A DNA stretch of 64,000 bases, taken from NCBI GenBank assembly GCA_012931725.1, contig CM022951.1, positions 3,765,849 to 3,829,848 of the forward strand, given 5' to 3'. Positions within the stretch are counted from its first letter, which is position 1; each line of letters begins with the position of its first letter. Both the position numbers and the translations under genes were made by a program. Below, one piece after another: positions 1-10,200 of the stretch. The notes under the pieces are model-generated. The model had not been told where the DNA came from. It saw only the letters and a program-made list of their open reading frames with translations, and searched no databases. The DNA comes from Litsea cubeba (Eukaryota > Streptophyta > Magnoliopsida > Laurales > Lauraceae).

Positions 1-451
1 CACAAAATGACAAGATTTTGATCAAATCCCACTTAGCAATTGCTTTCATTACAAAAAGATTTAAGTGAGCGTAGGGAAAATAAAAAAAAAGCATCTCATT
101 TAGCAATTGCTTTCATCATAAAAAGATTTAAGTGAAATTAGGGAAAACAAAAAAAAGAGTACAAAAAAATACATGCGGTACCAAAAAAAAGAAAGTGTTC
201 ACAAACACTACAAAAAAAAGTACCAAAAAAATACATGTGGTACCAAAAAAAAAAGAAGGATAATTTCTGCTACAAAAATAAGGAGCTCAGCCAAAAATGG
301 TCTCCAGCCAAGATATCAGCTCCTCAAGCAAACTTTTGGCCTCAACCGTCAGGGATTCCAAGACACGCTTCTTCAGGAACTTGCTATGAGATGCTGGGGT
401 GGGCTGTAACCCTTCCTTCACACCGGGAAGCTTATCCCGAGCAGTTTACCA
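1..451. repeat. A-rich flank with a 68-bp direct duplication
   Basis: No gene is visible here. The block starting near 31 (TTAGCAATTGCTTTCAT, then AAAAAGATTTAAGTGA, then TAGGGAAAA) is repeated from about 99, so the period is about 68 bp with a few substitutions. From about 155 to 260 runs of A alternate with GTACC and short ATACATG(C/T)GG words, another local duplication. The stretch lies downstream of the minus-strand gene that ends at 452 and may include its 3' UTR. Confidence 0.5.
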
Positions 452-2029
452 TTATTTGTCATCTTGAAACTTCCTTTCAAGGACTCGATCAGCATCTACA
501 ACTCGGCGAATCAGAGTACTCTCCCTGTCACGAGCCTCTGTTATAGCAGCCCACTTGGCAGCGACTTGTGCCTTTAAATGCTCAAGACGTTTCCTGGCCT
601 CATTGACCTCCCTATCAAGGATGTTAAGGTAATGTGTCAGCCTAATGATGGCTAGCTCTTCTAAGTTCTTCTCTCGGACTATCTGCTTCCTGCGTTGTGT
701 AGCCTCATTCAGGTCAGACTTAGCCTTATCAGCAGGGTCCAGGAATATCTCCTTGAAGAACTGGTCGTCAGCAAAACCCATAGTCTCAAACCACTTGTCA
801 CCCAGTGCAATGATCCTATCAACGATCGCCCTGGCACCTGTGACATCCAGACCAGCCTCTTCGGCATCACTGAGAATCTCCTGCACATGCTGGATCATGC
901 CAAATCCGGCATCCAAGTGCCCAGAAAGGAGTGTCTCAATCCAAGAGCTCAGAACCGGTGCCACCACTTTCTTCGTAAAAAGAAGAGATGGCCCAGCTGA
1001 AGATTCGCCCCGCTCTGTTGGTCGGTTGCTCATGTCATCACCAGTTGGAAGAGTAACAAAAGAACTCTTTCCAGTTGGAGTTGCTCGGGAAGGAATCTCA
1101 GCACGAGGTATCTCCTCAACAGTGTCAAAACTGGTCCTAGGAGTCTCTACCTCCGGATCAATCTCTGGCATCTCTTGCTCTGATTCTGAAGGAAGCGACG
1201 GACTCTCCTCTGTCACTTCAAAACCTGCCAAAGAAACATAAAAAGGTATGAATATGATCCTGTTTGAAAATCATTATCAGGGGTTATTACTACAAAATAC
1301 CTTCTTCGACGACTGGTGGAACACTCTCTTCCTCCATGAACTCATCGGAAGCATCGTCAACATTTACGTCCATCGATGGTTCAAAGTCATCGGAATCCTG
1401 TGGCAAGTCAGCTGACAAGAAAAATGTTAGTAAACCAAGTCACAGAAAAAAAAAATGAAAAGAAAAAAAAGTCATACCAATTGGAGATTCTGGATTCACT
1501 CCAGAGTCCCTCGGTTCTTCTTTAGGTGCCCTGACAGGATCCGTCACCGCCTCATCGGTTGGAACCTCAGGCATCGCCAAGTCTTCCTCTGCTAAAAAAA
1601 AAAAGAAGCAGCAGGGGGAGAAAACAAATCAAGACATGGAAAATCCCATGAAAAGAAATGGAAAGAGAAAGAGGAAGAATCATACCTTCACCGACGGTCT
1701 GTTCTTCTCTGCTTCTCTTTTGCGGAGGCTCATCAGCATTCCCTGGCACCTCCTCATTGATAGTAAGAGGGACTTCTAAGTCAGGAGAGTCCTCATGTTG
1801 CCCCTTACTGCGATGATGACCCATCTTCCTCTTACTTCTGTGGGCTCGCTTCTTAAAAGAACCTGCCCGGCTGTCAGAGTCAGGTTTCCCACTTGACTCC
1901 TCACCGGATGGTCTACTCTTGCCAGTAGACTCCACGGAAGCTTGCCTCTGTGCCGCTTGCATCCAAGCATCAAGCTCAGCTTCCTCCTGTTCAAGTTCAG
2001 GGCCATGCAATGGGCACCACTTGCAATTT
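452..2029 (-). CDS. 3' part of a multi-exon gene of unknown function (four exons)
   Basis: Reading the minus strand, four exons fit together: about 2029-1686, 1591-1478, 1411-1301 and 1224-452 (stop at 452). Each internal intron starts GT and ends AG, and all three interrupt the codon after its first base, so the frame stays open for roughly 440 residues. The first part is charged (Lys/Arg/Glu/Ser-rich), the two small exons are acidic and Pro/Glu-rich, and the last exon (about 258 aa) ends in a likely coiled coil rich in Glu, Arg and Ala. No catalytic motif is recognised. The 5' end is missing: a possible acceptor at 2030-2031 lies about 30 bp from the TSD of LINE-A, so the LINE probably entered an upstream intron in antisense. 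The layout loosely resembles C-terminal parts of genes encoding plant mobile domain proteins found near Mutator-like elements, but this is a weak guess. Confidence 0.45.
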
Positions 2030-2070
2030 CTAGTAGGAGAACATTATTCTCATTTAATTGATTATCTTTA

Positions 2071-2204
2071 GTAATCTGAGATAGACTAGATTGATAAAAG
2101 AATTATTAGATGACTATTGTGAGATATCCGGTCAACTGATTAACTTACAGAAGCCGGTCAAGCTATTTTAGTAAGGGATCTTGTAATAAAAGGTGTAAAA
2201 CTCT
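2071..2204 (+). pseudogene. LINE-A ORF2, first preserved segment (RT C-terminal region)
   Basis: Translation gives LLDDYCEISGQLINLQK, then after a one-base shift SSYFSKG, the usual LINE motif in which a stretch resembling 'SGQ.IN..KS...FSK' follows the FADD active site. The last codons run directly into 13827 once the Copia insert and one TSD copy are removed, giving KTLPMVSGMRQM. An in-frame TAG lies near 2084. The FADD active site itself is not in the element, so it is truncated just downstream of the catalytic core. Confidence 0.72.
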
Positions 2205-2499
2205 CGTTAAGAAAATGCTTCAGGACTGAAACATGTCCACGTGCAGCTTATGTGTTTTATTTATGTATTTGAAATAGTTGTCCTAGTCTTTAGGAAGCAG
2301 TTAGGCTGTTTCTTTTAGTGTTGTTGATCATGGCTTATTTGTAGGACCATGTTGTTAGTGGTTAGTTATTTTCTTAAAGTATAAATTGTAATGTTTCCTG
2401 AAGTAATAGATATTCTGTTTTCTTCCTTTCATACCTATCAAAGCACTGCAGTAGTTTTCAAACCTTGAATTATTTCTTTTCCTGTCAAAATTAACAACA
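2205..2499 (+). repeat. 5' LTR of the Copia element
   Basis: It is 295 bp, the same length as the right copy. It starts CGTTAAGAAAATGC, where the 3' copy has TGTTAAG, so the first base has mutated, and it ends AATTAACAACA. It would carry the promoter; a possible TATA-like AGTATAAATTG lies near 2379. Confidence 0.93.
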
Positions 2500-2513
2500 A
2501 TTGGTATCAGAGC
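2500..2513 (+). other. Primer-binding site of the Copia element
   Basis: TGGTATCAGAGC (2502-2513) directly follows the LTR. It is complementary to the 3' end of plant initiator tRNA-Met, the standard Copia primer. Confidence 0.9.
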
Positions 2514-2578
2514 ATTCTTCTTACGGGATCTGTGTGTGAGTTTTTTTTTAATGTCATATAAACCGAAGCCAGTTTGTC

Positions 2579-3465
2579 CTCAATTGCTCCGCCGGTGTTC
2601 GACGGAGAAAACTACCTAGATTTGGGCAGTTCGTATGGAGGTATATTTGGATGCTTTGGATCTTTGGGAAGCAGTGGAAGAAGACTATGATGTTCCTGCA
2701 CTTCCAGACAATCCCACCATGGAATAGATCAAAATGCATAAGGAGAAGAAGATAAAGAAGTCAAAGGCAAAGGCCTGCTTGTTTGTTGCAGTTTCATCCA
2801 CCATCTTCTCTCGTATCATGTTTTTGAAGTCAGCAAAAGAGATATGGGATTATCTCAAGAACGAATATGAAGGAAATGAAAGAATTAAAGGGATGCAAGT
2901 GCTTAACTTGATCAGGGATTTTGAACTTCAAAGACTGAAGGACTCCGAGACGATTAAAGATTACTCTGACAGGCTTCTTAGTATTGCAAACAAAGTGAGG
3001 CTTCTTGGATCTGAATTTACTAACTCAAGAATTGTTGAAAAGATTCTTGTTACAGTACCTGAAAGATATGAAGCAACAATTACTACCTTGGAGAATTCCA
3101 AGGATTTGGCAAAAATCTTCTTAGTAGAATTGCTTAGCGCATTGCAAGCACAAGAACAAAGAAGACTGATGAGGGAGGATACAACAACCGAAGAAGCTTT
3201 GGCAGCCAAGCATCAAAACGTGGCAAAAAATAAGAAGAATGAGGATTTTGAAGCAAATGGGGCAAGTACAGCATCAACCAATGCAAAAGGAAAGAATGAA
3301 AATCAGAAGAAATCCTATCCTCCTTGCAAACACTGTGGAAAAAAAGGTCATCCTCCATTTAGATGCTGGAGAAGACCTGATGCAATGTGCACTAAATGCA
3401 ATCAGATGGGGCATGAAGCTGTTATCTGCAAAAACAAAGTTCAACAAAATGATGAAGAAGCATAG
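2579..3465 (+). pseudogene. Copia gag (nucleocapsid), broken
   Basis: The N-terminal part reads PPVFDGENY, shifts frame near 2610, then continues as WAVRMEVYLDALDLWEAVEE to an in-frame TAG at 2725-2727. From 2734 a 243-residue open stretch follows: a gag core (about residues 1-130) and two CCHC zinc knuckles, CKHCGKKGHPPFRC and CTKCNQMGHEAVIC, near its C-terminus. A TAG at 3463-3465 interrupts what was one continuous gag-pol frame, since the same frame continues as IADQEEEDQLFVATCF. Gag would form the virus-like particle and bind the RNA; here it cannot be made whole. Confidence 0.9.
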
Positions 3466-5181
3466 ATTGCTGATCAAGAGGAGGAAGATCAATTGTTCGT
3501 GGCTACATGTTTCACAGGCAGTGAATCAAGTGAAAGCTGGCTAATTGACAGTGGCTGCACCAATCACATGTCGACCAATGACAAGGAACTTTTCAGAGAT
3601 TTGAAGCCAACCAACATCACCAAAGTCAGAATCGGCAATGGTGATTACATCTCAGTCAAAGGGAAGGGGACAGTTGCAATAACAAGCTGTTCAGGTACAA
3701 AATTAATTCATGATGTTCTTTTTGTTCCTGAAATTCAACAAAACTTGTTGAGTGTTGGTCAATTGATTGAAAGAGATTTTAAAGTTGCTTTTGAAGACAA
3801 ATATTGTCTAATTAGAGATGCAGCCAATCATGAAATTTTTGAAGTTCAAATGAAAGGCAAAAGTTTTGCTCTAAATCCATTGGAGGAGGAGCAAGCAACC
3901 TTCTCAGTCAAAGAGAATATCACAGAAGTTTGGCACAAAAGGATCAGGCATTATCACCACCAAGGGCTGCTGCAAATGAAGTCCAAGATGATGGTAAAAG
4001 ATCTTCCAGAATTTGAAGATCAGATTCCAAGCTGCAAGGCATGTCAATTTGGTAAGTTCAATAGAAAACCATTTTCAAAGGCAACTGGCAGAGCATCAAG
4101 GAAGCTGCAATTGATTCACACGGATGTCTCAGGTCCTCAAAGAACACCTTCCCTAAAAGGTAGTCTTTATTATATTGCCTTCATTGATGATTTCACCAGA
4201 ATGTGCTGGATTTTCTTCTTGAAGTTTAAATCAGAAGTAGCTCAAGTCTTTTGGAAGTTCAAGGCAAGAGTTGAGAATGAAAGTGACTGCAAAATTCAGA
4301 TTGTGAGATCTGACAATGGGAAGGAGTATACTTCAAGAGAATTCAACCAGTTTTGTGAAAATGCAGGCATTGAACATCAGCTTACAGTCCCCTACACTCC
4401 ACAACAAAATGGAGTTAGTGAAAGGAGAAATAGGTACATCATGGAAATGTCAAGATGCATGCTGTATGAGAAAAATTTACCAAAGAAGTTTTGGGCAAAG
4501 GCAGCAAATACGGCAGTGTTTCTTCAAAACAGGCTCCTAACAAAGGCAGTAAAAGATCAAACTCCATTTGAGGCCTGGTATGGTTACAAACCATCACTAA
4601 AGTTTCTTAAAGTATTTGGTTGTTTGTGTTTTACTCATGTTCCACTGAGCAAAGGTGACAAGCTAGATTGAAGAGCATCACCAGGCATTTTTATAGGCTA
4701 TAGCACTGTTAGCAAGGCCTATAAAATTTTCCAGCCACAAACTGGAAATATTGTTGTTAGCAAAGATGTTCACTTTGTGGAGGATAAAGAGTGGAACTGG
4801 GATAATGTAGAGAAGAAGGGTTAGACCATGACAGAGTTGACACTCAAGTTTCTTGGTTCAAATATTGAAGAAGACGTAGACTGGCAAAATGAAATAGTGG
4901 ATGAAGTCCACGTGACAGGAACTAGGCTGCTCTCTGATATTTATGAAAGGTGCAACATTGCTATGTGTGAACCTGCAAATTATGAAGAAGGAAAAAAGGA
5001 TCAAAGGTGGACAGCTGCAATGAAGGAGGAGCTGTCCATGATAGAGAAAAATAAGACGTGGATTCTAGTGGAAAGACCTCAAGACAGAAAGGTGATTGGA
5101 GTCAAGTGGGTGTACAAAACCAAGCTAAATGCTGATGGTTCTATCAACAAACACAAGGCAAGACTCGTGGTGAAAGGCTAT
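3466..5181 (+). pseudogene. Copia pol, part 1: protease, integrase, start of reverse transcriptase
   Basis: The aspartic protease is seen as SWLIDSGCTNHMS. The integrase follows: pre-integrase H-H/C-C residues, then the DDE core with Asp in LIHTDVSGP, Asp in IVRSDNGKEY and Glu in NGVSERRNRYIM. A TGA at 4669-4671 (after GDKLD) and a TAG at 4822-4824 interrupt the frame, which otherwise continues through GIFIGYSTVSKAYKIF to the RT start GVKWVYKTKLNADGSI. The frame is cut at codon Tyr of VVKGY, exactly at the TSD (GCTAT, 5177-5181) of the Athila-like insert, and resumes at 12196. Confidence 0.93.
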
Positions 5182-6424
5182 TGATCGGACCCCAAGTGTA
5201 GGGTGCGATTGTAGTAATAATCTGGTGAGACCAGGTCGATCCACATGGAGCAATGTAAACTAAGGTTCCTTCTCAACTTATACCTGCCCTAAATTAAAAA
5301 TCTAAAATCTAGGCTAAAAACTAAAAATAACAACCATCATTCTTACTTTCCAAAAATCACATTAATTACAATCCAATGAAAATAAAACTTCTTAAATCTA
5401 AAAATCCTAAACTAAAAACTAAAATTGCTATAAAAGAACAAACAAGTTAGAACATCAAGAATAAAAGATACCAAAATTAAAAATAAGAAACAACACTAGA
5501 AATAAAAGAAACCTAAGTTAGAAAGTTAATAATGCAATGCATGCCATGCTATCTAGTTCCAAACATAAACTTTGCAAAAATAGACATAAAATTGAATTGA
5601 TCATAAAAATAAAGACAATAAATAAAAGTTCAAGAATTTAAATGTGTGGTGAAAACAAGAATTTAAATGTGTGGTTTTAACATAAATTTAAATGTGTGGA
5701 TGAACATAAATTAAAATCCGAGAATACTTGTGCACATATGGAATGCTAGTTGTGCAATGGGGAGTGTGGGACCCATGTGGACGTCCAAAGGGATCTTGGG
5801 ATCTTTCTTTCCATGTTTCTTGACTCTTCTTCCACCTTTAGTTTGCTTCCAAGCTTCTTTGATTGACTAGTCAACTCTTCTAGCACACTTTCCTTTCTTA
5901 AATTTCTTTCTTGATTTTTGAGTTTTCAAACTTAGTAAGAATCAGATCTTACCAAATCTGAAGTTTCCTTTCTTGATCTTGAGATCACGAATCTAGCTAT
6001 CATTGTTGACTTTTCAAACTCTCCAAAAATACCAAGATATGTGGGTCCACTATGAAAGATGTCCTACCCTTGATCTCTCTCAAATTTCACCAATGTGGGT
6101 CCCATTCTTGATTTCTCCTACATAAAATTAAAACAAATGGATTCAAGAATAATTCTATGTAAGGAATTTAAATGGACAATGCATGGGACCCCACTTGATG
6201 CATCCAAAATATCCGACTTTCCAAAAATAATTCTCCAAAGATGACAGGTTTCATGAATTTATGCAAAATGTGTGATTTTTTTAGCAAATTACGCATGAAT
6301 GCAATACAATGGACCCTAAATGCATAAAAACATGATTTGACACTAAATAAAGCTCTTTAATATTAATAAGCCCTTAAATTGGTCCAAAATGTGTATGAAA
6401 ATGTATGCTTTTGAGGACTCATCA
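5182..6424 (-). repeat. 3' LTR of the Athila-like element (internally deleted)
   Basis: On the plus strand it begins TGATCGGACCCCAAGTG and ends GAGGACTCATCA, like the right copy. It is 1243 bp because the part equivalent to about 10734-11487 is missing; the join is near 5712. Confidence 0.9.
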
Positions 6425-6439
6425 CACTCCCCAACTAGC
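6425..6439 (-). other. Polypurine tract of the Athila-like element
   Basis: Read on the minus strand, GTTGGGGAGTG directly precedes the 3' LTR (which starts TGATGAGTCC). It is short but at the position where plus-strand priming takes place. Confidence 0.6.
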
Positions 6440-7888
6440 ATTTTGCTAGTCCCTAGCAAAAACTGCGAAAAACATGAGGCTTTCATCCTTACTTAATCTA
6501 AAACTAATTTAACAAAACTAACTAAAAATGAATGCAATGCCACTTTCACTGGCACTCTCGACTGCATTTAGCGTATGCAGTAAGCCGTTAAACCCCTAGG
6601 TTCCCCCTAGTGGACAAGTTGTGTCTCGTGAGGGTTTGCAGTGAATTTACCCACAAAATTCTATTTTTCTTTTAAATATCAATAAAGAATCCTAGTAGAA
6701 ACCTAACAAAAACAAAGGATCTTTTTCAAAAGAAGATTTACAAACACCGGATATTCTTGATTATCGAAATTTTCAAAGCAAAGGCAAATTTGAAACTCGG
6801 TTCACAAATCCCATCTTTTGATCCAAAATTCTCGAATTCATGCTAAATTGATCGTGCACGGTGAAATAGTGTGTATATGTAAAAACACATAAGCTTCAAA
6901 TGATTCGCCAAGATTCCCGTGAAAACAATTTTCAATCCAAAATTCTGGGCCACCTAACCTTAGCAAAGAAAAACAATGTTTCTCTCAAGGCAACCACAAC
7001 GGCTTTCGCACTACTATTTTTTTTAACACACACAAGTGACTGTGCAATGCGTAGGTTCCTTAAGCTTTCTAATTAACCCATGTAACGAGCTTTAGGCCAA
7101 TGACTCCCAAAACAGATGTCTTTAAGACACTAGGTATGTAAATACCCCTACGGGCTTACTGGCTCGGGTTAAAAAGGCTCTGAACCCAAACTAGTCACAC
7201 AACTTTTTATTCTTTTCAAGACTAAACACTTTTTTTTCTCTTTTTTACGGTCTCCAACAATAGGCAGCCCTTTTCATGTGCCCGAATTAATTCACTAGCT
7301 CTGTGGCCAACAAAACCAGATGAACTAGAAAACTGTGAAACTAAGGGTCAATTTTCCATCATATTTTCAATCCAATTGTCAAAGAAAAACGGAAATCATG
7401 GCTTGGCATTCAAAAACTTTGAAGACATATACAGGCTGTGTGAAAGTGAGGGATCAAAATTCAGCACTTTTCCAAAAATCCTTTCCATAAACAAAATAGT
7501 AAACCATTATTCTCTTTCTTTGCCCAAAGCACCAAAAATTCCAAAGTCCAAGGTATCTTTGTTTCATAAAAAATCCTCTCGAAATTTTTTTTTCAAAACC
7601 TAAAAATCAAGAACAAATTGTGTAAAACTATTGTCTAAAGATGGACAAGTGTGCTTGTTCCCACCCCCCAACCTAGCATGGACATCGTCCTCGATGTTAT
7701 GCATGCGGTGCAAAAGGTAAATAGAACATGAGGAAAGTAAATGACAAGAGGGTAAAGGGGAAGAAGTCACCTGAAGATGCAGCTTTTTCGATCTCTGTCT
7801 ATGGTGAGACAAAACAAAGAAAACAAAAGGGAAAGAAGCCACTCTGCTAACAGAAAAGAAAAATCTACAATAAAAAGAAAGAAAAATC
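6440..7888 (-). other. Non-coding 3' interior of the Athila-like element
   Basis: About 1.45 kb between the ORF stop and the polypurine tract with no supported coding region on either strand. In an autonomous Athila this would be occupied by pol and env-like sequence. T-runs near 7015 and 7220 are the only notable structure. Confidence 0.6.
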
Positions 7889-9127
7889 CTACACTACTTG
7901 ATCCGAAACCATGAATCCACCCGGATCCCAGATGAAATTTTCCTCCACACAATTCACATAAAGCACAAAAAGAGATGTTACCATGGAAACGTGAACCACA
8001 TTGAACATAAGGGCCGCATGATGTGTGTTGTAAATGTGTGTAAAGAGGACCACCATGAAAAATGAATCCTCCTCCCTTAGAAATGGGTCTTTGAATGGAA
8101 GGAGAGGAGGACGCAATGAACAACTGAGTGGCCCCATTTCCTCCCATGCCACAAATTCTTTTGAATTAACTTCCACAATGTCTTTAGGCACGGGCTCAAA
8201 TGATTCCAACATGTCAGACTCGAAGGTCTGACTGGGTCCAATCTCCTTTAATTCCAAAAGTTTCCCTGAATTACATTGAGGGCCAAGAAATGTGAGTGCA
8301 ATTTCTCTAAGGGTCGGATCATCAGATTTCATGAAGAACTCAGTACATGATTCCAAGGATTCCACATTGTCCGAATCAGAAATCTGAAAAATGGGGTCAT
8401 CCTCCCAATAGTAATTTTGCATTTGGGGCTCATTGGGCACATTCGCGGTTCCGTTAATCATGGGAAAATCAATTTCTAGGAAATCCGCAATGCGAAAATC
8501 ATCAGAAGAATTGGACCCAAAGTAAGGATCAACATAGAAGGGCACGGTATCTTCTTCGAAGGGGTCCACATTCTCCTTCTGATCAGAAAAGTGAGGGTCG
8601 GAGGAATGTGGCTCATAGGGTTCATAATCTGATTCATGCAGCGCACCATCATCCATATCCATAGGTGCACCCTTGGATACCCTCTGTATATTTATGCAAT
8701 CCATATCCATCGGATTTTCAATGAGTGATGGATCATCATGTTGAAATTCTTTCTCACTGCCAAGGGTGTCGTTTACTTTCTTCATTTGAAGTGCAGTTAG
8801 ACTAATTGAAGTCATCAGTCTTTCCATGGATTGTGCTTTATTCTGAATGGATTCCATGGTGTTTTGCGTGAACGTGATGAATCTGGCTAAAGTGTCTTCC
8901 AAGGATCCCTCCATGGGTGGTGGTGGTGGTTCATATGACCATTCAGGCGGTGGGGTGTCATTAGGTGCATATGAACAAGGGGAAGAATGGGGTGCATATG
9001 AAATATCCTGTGAGGGGTAATCATACGACCCACCCGGAGTAAATTCTTGGAGATAAGAATTTTCCATATCAAACCCATCTTGCCAATTGTCAAGTGCCTT
9101 ATTGCCCAGGCTACTCATGTTACTCAT
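7889..9127 (-). CDS. 412-aa ORF of the Athila-like element, probably gag-derived
   Basis: An uninterrupted 412-codon frame. The N-terminal 75 residues are Tyr/Pro-rich (PPPPEWSYEPPPPPMEGSLE). Residues of about 75-115 (SLEDTLARFITFTQNTMESI) resemble the segment of Athila gag that follows its Pro-rich linker. The middle (120-330) is strongly acidic with many Asp-Pro and Glu-Ser pairs. The C-terminus (about 345-400) is hydrophobic and His/Phe-rich and ends near WDPGGFMVSDQVV. No zinc knuckle or enzyme motif is seen. A shorter frame (9129-9401) lies directly upstream in another phase. An ORF this long surviving in a degenerate neighbourhood suggests a product needed by the element, but its role is not known to me. 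Confidence 0.6.
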   Translation of the reverse strand: MSNMSSLGNKALDNWQDGFDMENSYLQEFTPGGSYDYPSQDISYAPHSSPCSYAPNDTPPPEWSYEPPPPPMEGSLEDTLARFITFTQNTMESIQNKAQSMERLMTSISLTALQMKKVNDTLGSEKEFQHDDPSLIENPMDMDCINIQRVSKGAPMDMDDGALHESDYEPYEPHSSDPHFSDQKENVDPFEEDTVPFYVDPYFGSNSSDDFRIADFLEIDFPMINGTANVPNEPQMQNYYWEDDPIFQISDSDNVESLESCTEFFMKSDDPTLREIALTFLGPQCNSGKLLELKEIGPSQTFESDMLESFEPVPKDIVEVNSKEFVAWEEMGPLSCSLRPPLLPFKDPFLREEDSFFMVVLFTHIYNTHHAALMFNVVHVSMVTSLFVLYVNCVEENFIWDPGGFMVSDQVV

Positions 9128-9128
9128 T

Positions 9129-9401
9129 TTATCGTGGCAAGGCCATTGATTTGCATTTGATTATGCTTTCCATTGAATTCCCACATCCATATTTGAAGGA
9201 GCGAATGAGTGTGGGGTATGAGTAATCATGTGGGGCCCATGTTGGTTGTTCATCTTCAATTATCATTCCATTGATACCCTCCATGCACTCCTCATTATAA
9301 TCATGACCATAATGATTGGCCCACTTCCGTTCATATGTGGTACCTCTTTCCAACGACCGAGTTATTTGATGTATACTTGCATTCCATTCTTGTTCACGCA
9401 A
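9129..9401 (-). CDS. Small 90-aa ORF upstream of the 412-aa ORF
   Basis: A 90-codon frame ending two bases before the ATG of the 412-aa ORF, in a different phase. It is rich in Trp, Tyr, Met and charged residues and shows no recognised domain. It may be an upstream leader peptide or the first half of a once-continuous gag split by a frameshift. Confidence 0.3.
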   Translation of the reverse strand: MREQEWNASIHQITRSLERGTTYERKWANHYGHDYNEECMEGINGMIIEDEQPTWAPHDYSYPTLIRSFKYGCGNSMESIIKCKSMALPR

Positions 9402-10173
9402 CTCCCTTATGGATTTTTTATTATTTGAAGCATCATCGGAGTTGTTTTGATAAAATCCCCACTCATTCGTATATGAGTTAATGTTAGTTGATAGGTACGT
9501 ATCTGTGGGGTGTAGGTACTCACGCTAGGACTTCTTTGGGCTATCACTATCGATTTTAACCTCATTGGTTTGTCCAAAATTTGGTCTCCTCATTTTTGTG
9601 GATTTCCATTGGTCCATTTTTGGAATCACTTCATCTTGTTCTTCTTTTTCTTTTTCTTTTTTTGAGTTTTTTTTTTAATGAGAAAAGAAAGGAAATTAGC
9701 CTACACAAGCAGCTACTAAGTTAATTCCTAAAGTTGAAAAGTTTTCCAAAGTTCACCAACCCGGCCCTATGAAACCAGCTTGGCCAGTTCAGCCCCCAGG
9801 TAAGGGTAGGATCACGAACGGACCCGTTTGAAGGACCCTTGCCTCGAATAGTCTGACTATCTCCGCACTCTGGACAAGGCTTTGTTTCAGCACCAAGATG
9901 ATCAAGGACAACAATTAGGTCACTTTGGTTCACTTTCTTCTAAAAAGAATTAAAATAAGTTGAGAAAAAAAAGTAACTCTGCCAATTTCTAGAAATTTTC
10001 TAAAAAAATTCAATGAAGTGTCCTTTCTAATTTAGCAATCCATGCACTTTCCTAATCCAATTTAAGGCGGTTTAACATCCATGCATGCACCTCCTATATC
10101 TACAAAGATGCCAAAAATAGCACACTCATAAGGCAAAGTAAATAAGGAAAGTTAGCAGAGTTACCTTATATGG
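9402..10173 (-). other. Leader of the Athila-like element
   Basis: About 770 bp between the primer-binding site and the first ORF. It holds pyrimidine/A-rich low-complexity sequence near 9640-9680 and short unsupported frames only. It probably contains the packaging region of the RNA, by analogy with Gypsy leaders. Confidence 0.45.
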
Positions 10174-10176
10174 CGC

Positions 10177-10194
10177 TCCCCGGCAACGGCGCCA
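10177..10194 (-). other. Primer-binding site (tRNA-Asp type) of the Athila-like element
   Basis: The plus strand shows TCCCCGGCAACGGCGCCA six bases from the right LTR, which is the 3' end of plant tRNA-Asp including CCA. Athila-group elements are known to use tRNA-Asp, and the site sets the element's direction as minus. Confidence 0.88.
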
Positions 10195-10200
10195 AAAACT

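Noticed and set aside
645..1241. 198-codon plus-strand frame
   Set aside because: It lies opposite the last exon of the minus-strand gene, which has consistent splice sites and phase; this one is its shadow.
9721..9933. 70-codon minus-strand frame with Cys and Trp pairs in the Athila-like leader
   Set aside because: No recognised zinc motif spacing and no link to the gag-like frames; most likely chance in the leader.
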